NCBI GenBank assembly: GCA_044233795.1
Contig: JBIIJL010000043.1
Coordinates: 1 to 18,171 of the forward strand
Origin: JBIIJL01 sp044233795
GTDB taxonomy: Bacteria; Pseudomonadota; Gammaproteobacteria; Legionellales; Legionellaceae
Length of the DNA: 18,171 bases
Direction: 5' to 3'
Within the stretch, counting starts at the first letter, position 1. Each line of letters begins with the position of its first letter. This document shows positions 14,019 through 18,171 of this stretch, piece after piece. Below the pieces are notes generated by a model. That model searched no databases, had not been told where the DNA came from, and saw only the letters and a program-made list of their open reading frames with translations. The position numbers were made by a program, and so were the translations under genes.

Positions 14019-15563
14019 ATGCTTAAGCGGGACATATCAACCACTAATATATTGATTGCCTCTGCCGGGGGCATGATTGGCTCCGGTTGGCTTTTTAGCC
14101 CCTATATTAGTGCCCAAATGGCCGGCAGTAACGCCTTAATTAGCTGGGTTATTGCCGCCATCTTTATGTTATTTATCGCCCTGCCCTTGTGTGAGCTTGG
14201 TACCATGTTTCCTGTGTCTGGAGGGATGTCCAACTATCCCACCTATACCCATGGCCGAGAAGTTGGGTTCTTATTTGCGTGGACCTCTTGGCTTTCTTAT
14301 GTCGTCATGACACCTATTGAAATACAAGCAATTCTGCAGTATTCAAGCCATTTTATCCCTGTACTAACCGTTGGAAATACCGCTACACTCACCCTATCAA
14401 AAGTCGGTTATGTTGCAGCTATTGGCATCATGTTCTTTGTGGTTATTCTCAATTCCTATGGTATAAAGATACTGACTGAATGCAACAAATACGCTAGTAT
14501 CATTAAGTTTTTATTGCCCTCTATTGCTATCTTTACACTGATTAAATGTGCTCCGAATTTTTCGAACATTAATATCCATTTGTCAGACAATCAAGATTGG
14601 GTGCAAGTTTTTACAGCCCTTTCTGCCGGAGGAGTTGCCTTTGCATTTACTGGATTTCAAAACGGATTAATGCTGGCTGGCGAAGTCAAGAATCCGCAAA
14701 AAAATATCCCAATAGCAATTTTGGGCGCGGTAGTCATAGGCTTTGTTTTGTATTTTATGTTGCAATTTAGCTTCATTGCTGCAATTCCTCAAAAATATTT
14801 GCTCCATGGCTGGCAAAACCTTACCTATCCAGGTGATAGTGGCCCTCTCGTAGGTCTCACGCTTCTATTGGGACTTGGTCTTGTCGCAACTCTCTTGATG
14901 ATCGATGCAGCATTTTCACCTTTTGGAACAACACTCGTCTACACGGCCGCAACTTCGCGAATTGTTTATGGGATGGCTCTTAATAATCACCTTCCAAAGG
15001 TCTTTTTAAAAACCAACCGGCACCACATCCCCTATATTACCTTGTACGCTAATTTCTTAGTCGGCGCCCTCTCTTTCTTGCCTTTTCCTGGTTGGCAAAA
15101 ACTAGTGGCTTTTCTTTCCTCTGCCAGTATTCTCTCATATGGTATCGGGCCCATTTGCCTCCTGGCCATGCGAAAACTACAACCCAATACACCACGACCA
15201 TTTAGATTATCCGGGTACCTGTTTATTTGCTATATTGCATTTTATTTTTGCAACCTGATGCTGTATTGGTGTGGTTTTTCTATCATTTGGAAACTTGATA
15301 TAGCCTTACTCGTAGGGTTCGTGATTTGTCTGACCTACCACCGCAAGCCATTTACAACCTTCAATATTGCTCTTTGTTGGTTCTTATTCTACATGATTTC
15401 TTTATTATTAGTTTCATATTTTGGATCATTTGGTGGTATAGGTTTCTTGCGGTTCCCCCTGGATATCTTGAGCCTGCTCCCGCTTAGTATCATGGTACTA
15501 TATTTATCACAGTCATTGCTGAGCAACCCAAGGCATGAGCGAATTTTATTCAAAATTGAATAG
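14019..15563 (+). CDS. APC family amino acid permease
   Basis: Inner-membrane protein of 514 residues with about 12 transmembrane segments, of the amino acid-polyamine-organocation superfamily. The first helix carries the substrate-binding GGMIGSGWLF (17-26); helix 6 carries GGVAFAFTGFQNGLMLAGEVKNPQKNIPIA in two adjoining pieces, with the conserved E-x-KNP after it. TSWLSYV and TPIEIQAIL mark helix 3. The substrate is not evident. It follows the cmpA-like gene in the same direction, with GGAGG nearby upstream. Its C-terminal part (after 400) is hydrophobic with a short polar tail. It differs from the GadC-like permease at the right end. Confidence 0.88.
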   Translation: MLKRDISTTNILIASAGGMIGSGWLFSPYISAQMAGSNALISWVIAAIFMLFIALPLCELGTMFPVSGGMSNYPTYTHGREVGFLFAWTSWLSYVVMTPIEIQAILQYSSHFIPVLTVGNTATLTLSKVGYVAAIGIMFFVVILNSYGIKILTECNKYASIIKFLLPSIAIFTLIKCAPNFSNINIHLSDNQDWVQVFTALSAGGVAFAFTGFQNGLMLAGEVKNPQKNIPIAILGAVVIGFVLYFMLQFSFIAAIPQKYLLHGWQNLTYPGDSGPLVGLTLLLGLGLVATLLMIDAAFSPFGTTLVYTAATSRIVYGMALNNHLPKVFLKTNRHHIPYITLYANFLVGALSFLPFPGWQKLVAFLSSASILSYGIGPICLLAMRKLQPNTPRPFRLSGYLFICYIAFYFCNLMLYWCGFSIIWKLDIALLVGFVICLTYHRKPFTTFNIALCWFLFYMISLLLVSYFGSFGGIGFLRFPLDILSLLPLSIMVLYLSQSLLSNPRHERILFKIE

Positions 15564-15594
15564 ATTGAGGCATGGTGATTTAAATATAAAACTT

Positions 15595-16122
15595 TTAAAG
15601 TGTCGCGTGAGCTAAGGTTTCTTCTGCAAGGGTCAAACACCGAAGAATTTCACCTAATTCTGCAGTAATTTGCAATACGACGACATTTTCATTGCCATAA
15701 TGTTGTGCATATTGTAAGGATTTTTGGAGGGATCGCTGTTGTTCTTTAAGGCTTACAATATCATCTTGCATGTTTTTCAACCATTGGCTTCGACTACTTA
15801 AACGATCTAAAGTGAATAATGAAGGCATTTGAACTGATTGCTGTTCTTTATGTTGCTGACATAATTTCACCAACACATTAATTTTCTGGCTGATTCTCGT
15901 TGCAAGAAAATGACCTGCTCGCTCATTTTGCTCTTGTTTTAAAGAAGAAATATCACGGGTGATATCGTCGATGCAACTTTGAGGTGTAATTTCTAACGTT
16001 GTACGAAAAAGGCCTCGTGGCAACAATGTAGGATTAATGAATGTAAAACATGAGCGAAGCTTCCAAGAAAGCTCTGGTAATCGCGAAAATAATGCTTCAG
16101 TCGATTCATCAATATATGACAT
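15595..16122 (-). CDS. priC: PriC-like primosomal replication protein N''
   Basis: A 175-residue, helical, Gln/Leu-rich protein, the same length as E. coli PriC. The composition and spacing fit the PriC family, which helps reload DnaB at stalled forks: FLATRISQKINVLVKLCQQ (compare FLxxRLxxQIxAL in relatives), then LFTLDRLSSRSQWLKNMQDD, SLKEQQRSLQ, then a terminal ITAELGEILRCLTLAEETL. No catalytic residues are expected. I chose the ATG at 16120-16122 because AAAGGA lies six bases upstream; a GTG at 16135 is the longer alternative. It follows the GadC-like gene by 42 nt and may be transcribed with it. Alternative: an unrelated coiled-coil protein, since similarity is weak. Confidence 0.62.
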   Translation of the reverse strand: MSYIDESTEALFSRLPELSWKLRSCFTFINPTLLPRGLFRTTLEITPQSCIDDITRDISSLKQEQNERAGHFLATRISQKINVLVKLCQQHKEQQSVQMPSLFTLDRLSSRSQWLKNMQDDIVSLKEQQRSLQKSLQYAQHYGNENVVVLQITAELGEILRCLTLAEETLAHATL

Positions 16123-16164
16123 TAAATGTCCTTTCACAAAAGTAACATAATACCCAGCAATGCC

Positions 16165-17577
16165 CTACAACACATCAGCGGTAATAGGCACTTGCCGACT
16201 ACGTGCTTGCATCCAGCTCGTGACAAAAGGTGGCAATGAAGTGAGAATCAAACCAATAATAAGTGTTGACTCATAACGAATGATACTCCCTACATCAATA
16301 CCGTTGGGCGGGATAAAACTCACCACTAACGTCGTTAGCACACCAATCATCCCAATCAGCGCAACCAGCAAAACGCCAGGGAGTCCGCCTGGGATACTAA
16401 AAGCTCTGGGGTGGTGAGGTGCTTTAATTCGAAGGGCAATCGCTGTCAAAAACATTAACAAATACATCAACATATACAGTTGTGCAGCAAGGGCTGTCAG
16501 AAGCCAATAGGATCCATTCACCGTCGGCATGAAAAGAAACAGGCTCGATAAAACGGTGACAATCACGGCTTGTCCAACCAACATAAATGTTGGAGCACCG
16601 TGTTGATTTGTTTTTTGGAAAACAGGAGGCAAATTGCCATCCACTGCTGCTACCAAAAGACCCTTGGTTGGCGCAATAATCCAATTGCTCACCCCCCCAA
16701 GTCCACCCATTACCAAGGTCAGTGCAACTAACGGCATTAGCCATGTAAGATGGTATTCGCCAAAAAAAGCATCAAAGGCCTGCATAATCCCAGCTACAAG
16801 ATTGATCTCTTCCTTAGGTAGAACAATTGCGATGGATAAAGAACCCAAAATCAGAGTTCCTAATATAATACAAACTGAGTAAATCAATGCCTTCGGAAAA
16901 GCCCTCTGCGGATTATGTACATCATTGGCATGTACGGTAGCAATTTCAATTCCACAAAACGACAGCATAATCGCTGTTAAAGAAACCCAGATTGATTTGT
17001 CATGCCAATGCGGCAAAATACTCGCCATATCAAACTGCACTTCAACGGGATTTCCATGCAAAAGCCACATTACGCCTAAACCAATGATCAATGTCATCGG
17101 CAGTAGCAAACCGGATATCGTACATATCGAACTGAACAAAGCAGAAGAGCGCATCCCATAAAGATTAATAAGTGTCACCCCCCAAAAGGAACTTACAATC
17201 ACCGACCATAAAAAATAAGGATTGCGCGCCAGGCTTGGATCTATCAAATAACCAACAGTGCCAGCGACAAAGGAGAGGATGGTCGGGTACCAAATCACAT
17301 TTTCAATCCATTGTAACCAAATCGCAAGAAACCCCATCCGCTTGCCAAAAGCCTCTCGAACCCATATATATATTCCACCTTGCTCAGCCCAACCTGAAGC
17401 AAGCTCTGCAGAAACAAGTGCGGTAGGAATGAGAAAAAACAAAGATCCAAGGATAAAAAAAGCAATCAGCTGGCTACCAAACAAAGCGGTCGCAGGTAGA
17501 TTTCGGATACTATCAACAGAGCCAACCGTTATCATGGTAAGACTGAAAACTGTCAATGATCGTCTTACTTTACTCAT
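16165..17577 (-). CDS. GadC-like APC amino acid antiporter
   Basis: Inner-membrane transporter of 470 residues with about 12 helices, of the glutamate:GABA antiporter branch of the APC superfamily. Branch marks: SVDSIRNLPATALFGSQ in helix 1, ELASGWAEQGGIYIWVREAFG (E57-G77), WLQWIENVIWYPTI in helix 3, SFCGIEIATVHANDVHNPQRAFP in helix 6 region, and GGVSNWIIAPTKGLL in helix 8. The real substrate pair is unknown; relatives exchange amino acids for their decarboxylation products, and no decarboxylase gene is nearby. It lacks the long C-terminal plug seen in E. coli GadC (ends soon after the last helix). GAGAGA upstream supports the ATG. Followed by the PriC-like gene. Confidence 0.87.
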   Translation of the reverse strand: MSKVRRSLTVFSLTMITVGSVDSIRNLPATALFGSQLIAFFILGSLFFLIPTALVSAELASGWAEQGGIYIWVREAFGKRMGFLAIWLQWIENVIWYPTILSFVAGTVGYLIDPSLARNPYFLWSVIVSSFWGVTLINLYGMRSSALFSSICTISGLLLPMTLIIGLGVMWLLHGNPVEVQFDMASILPHWHDKSIWVSLTAIMLSFCGIEIATVHANDVHNPQRAFPKALIYSVCIILGTLILGSLSIAIVLPKEEINLVAGIMQAFDAFFGEYHLTWLMPLVALTLVMGGLGGVSNWIIAPTKGLLVAAVDGNLPPVFQKTNQHGAPTFMLVGQAVIVTVLSSLFLFMPTVNGSYWLLTALAAQLYMLMYLLMFLTAIALRIKAPHHPRAFSIPGGLPGVLLVALIGMIGVLTTLVVSFIPPNGIDVGSIIRYESTLIIGLILTSLPPFVTSWMQARSRQVPITADVL

Positions 17578-17891
17578 GATATTCTCTCTTCACGCTTTAA
17601 TCACCCACTATTTATTTGCCCAACAATTAGGCATTATAATTAAGTTAGCTTAAGAAAAGCTTAATACTCGTACAAAAAAAATACTATTTCTGTCTTGCAA
17701 ACCGCTAGATAATACTCTGTTCACCTCGGATGAACAATAAATCAAGCATCAATCTATCGACAGTTAAATAAAATGACTCCAGTAACCCTTCAATTATTTA
17801 CCAAATAAAAATACCACATTGATCACATTTGCGCCACATGTTACGCTCCAACTTTACAGCATAAAATTACCTTTATCCGGAGTACTGATTC
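17578..17891. other. 314-bp divergent intergenic region
   Basis: AT-rich and without a supported gene. It must hold promoters for the leftward transporter and the rightward secreted-protein gene. A direct repeat AGCTTAA-GAAA-AGCTTAA lies at 17647-17664, which also reads as a TTAAG/CTTAA inverted repeat; it might be a regulator half-site pair. For the rightward gene a weak TTGATC/TACGCT pair with a 17-bp spacer (about 17819-17847) is the best promoter I see. No riboswitch or RNA gene is recognised. Confidence 0.4.
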
Positions 17892-18171
17892 ATGAAATTG
17901 TTTTACACAGTATTTGTGTCTATGATGTTAAGTTCCTCGTTATTTGCACAAAATATTCATATTGAAGGCACAATCTCTCATCGGGTTCCTATGTATAGTA
18001 TGCAAGCGGTTGGCGCAGCCACTGCCAATGATAACAGGTCTAGCAAGAGCCGCGTCTTTAAATTACTGAAGGTCACTTTATCTCATAATGCTCAACAAAT
18101 TCTTGCAAAGAACTTAACTCGCGCCTTAGCCAATCAAAAAACACCCACAAAAATGCTCGCCAACAACACGA
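17892..18171 (+). CDS. Secreted hypothetical protein, 3' end cut by window
   Basis: The first 93 codons of a gene running off the right edge. GGAG (17879-17882) with 9-nt spacing precedes the ATG. A typical signal peptide (MKLFYTVFVSMMLSSSLFA) ends at about residue 19, followed by QNIHIEGTISHRVPMYSM. The mature part is basic and polar with Asn, Lys, Ser; no catalytic motif or family is recognised. Divergent from the GadC-like transporter. Export is a safe inference; function is unknown. Confidence 0.7.
   Translation, partial: MKLFYTVFVSMMLSSSLFAQNIHIEGTISHRVPMYSMQAVGAATANDNRSSKSRVFKLLKVTLSHNAQQILAKNLTRALANQKTPTKMLANNT

Overview
The window looks like chromosome from an AT-rich gammaproteobacterium, most probably of the Legionella/Coxiella group. 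This is inferred from a C-OmpA-like (CmpA-type) lipoprotein beside an amino acid permease, two APC amino acid transporters, an MHS-type MFS transporter, a gammaproteobacterial rRNA leader and a candidate host-directed membrane protein. I made no database comparison.

Layout. Positions 1-113 hold the promoter and leader of a leftward rRNA operon whose 16S gene lies outside the window. Next come tyrS (minus) and a divergent M23 murein peptidase (plus), the spmB/spmA pair (minus), and a secreted DUF1460 NlpC/P60-like enzyme (plus). Positions 5241-6815 encode an unusual 524-residue protein. It has a poly-proline start, eight 28-29-residue Ser/Thr/Pro/Ala repeats with many N-x-S/T sequons, one transmembrane helix, and a C-terminal tail with eleven tyrosines, three of them in Y-x-x-P motifs. 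An Omp25/31-like beta-barrel follows. Two decayed insertion sequences lie end to end at 8184-9562 (IS1182-like, then IS5-like), with a CTAG tetranucleotide at both outer ends and at their junction.

Positions 9688-12697 form a compact leftward four-gene cluster: a Cro/C1-type HTH regulator, a stand-alone LuxR-N-like sensor candidate, a peptide-deformylase-like protein that has lost most catalytic and metal-ligand residues, and an MHS-family MFS transporter containing a run of ten G. A 30-bp inverted repeat lies between this cluster and a small rightward gene. The function of the cluster is unknown, and it is the best candidate for an undescribed system besides the repeat protein.

The right part is ordinary: cmpA-like lipoprotein plus APC permease (plus), a PriC-like gene behind a GadC-like APC transporter (minus), and the 5' end of a small secreted protein cut by the window edge.

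The cell-envelope theme at 1672-5246 (M23 endopeptidase, SpmAB, DUF1460 enzyme) is coherent but spread over both strands, so it is not one operon.
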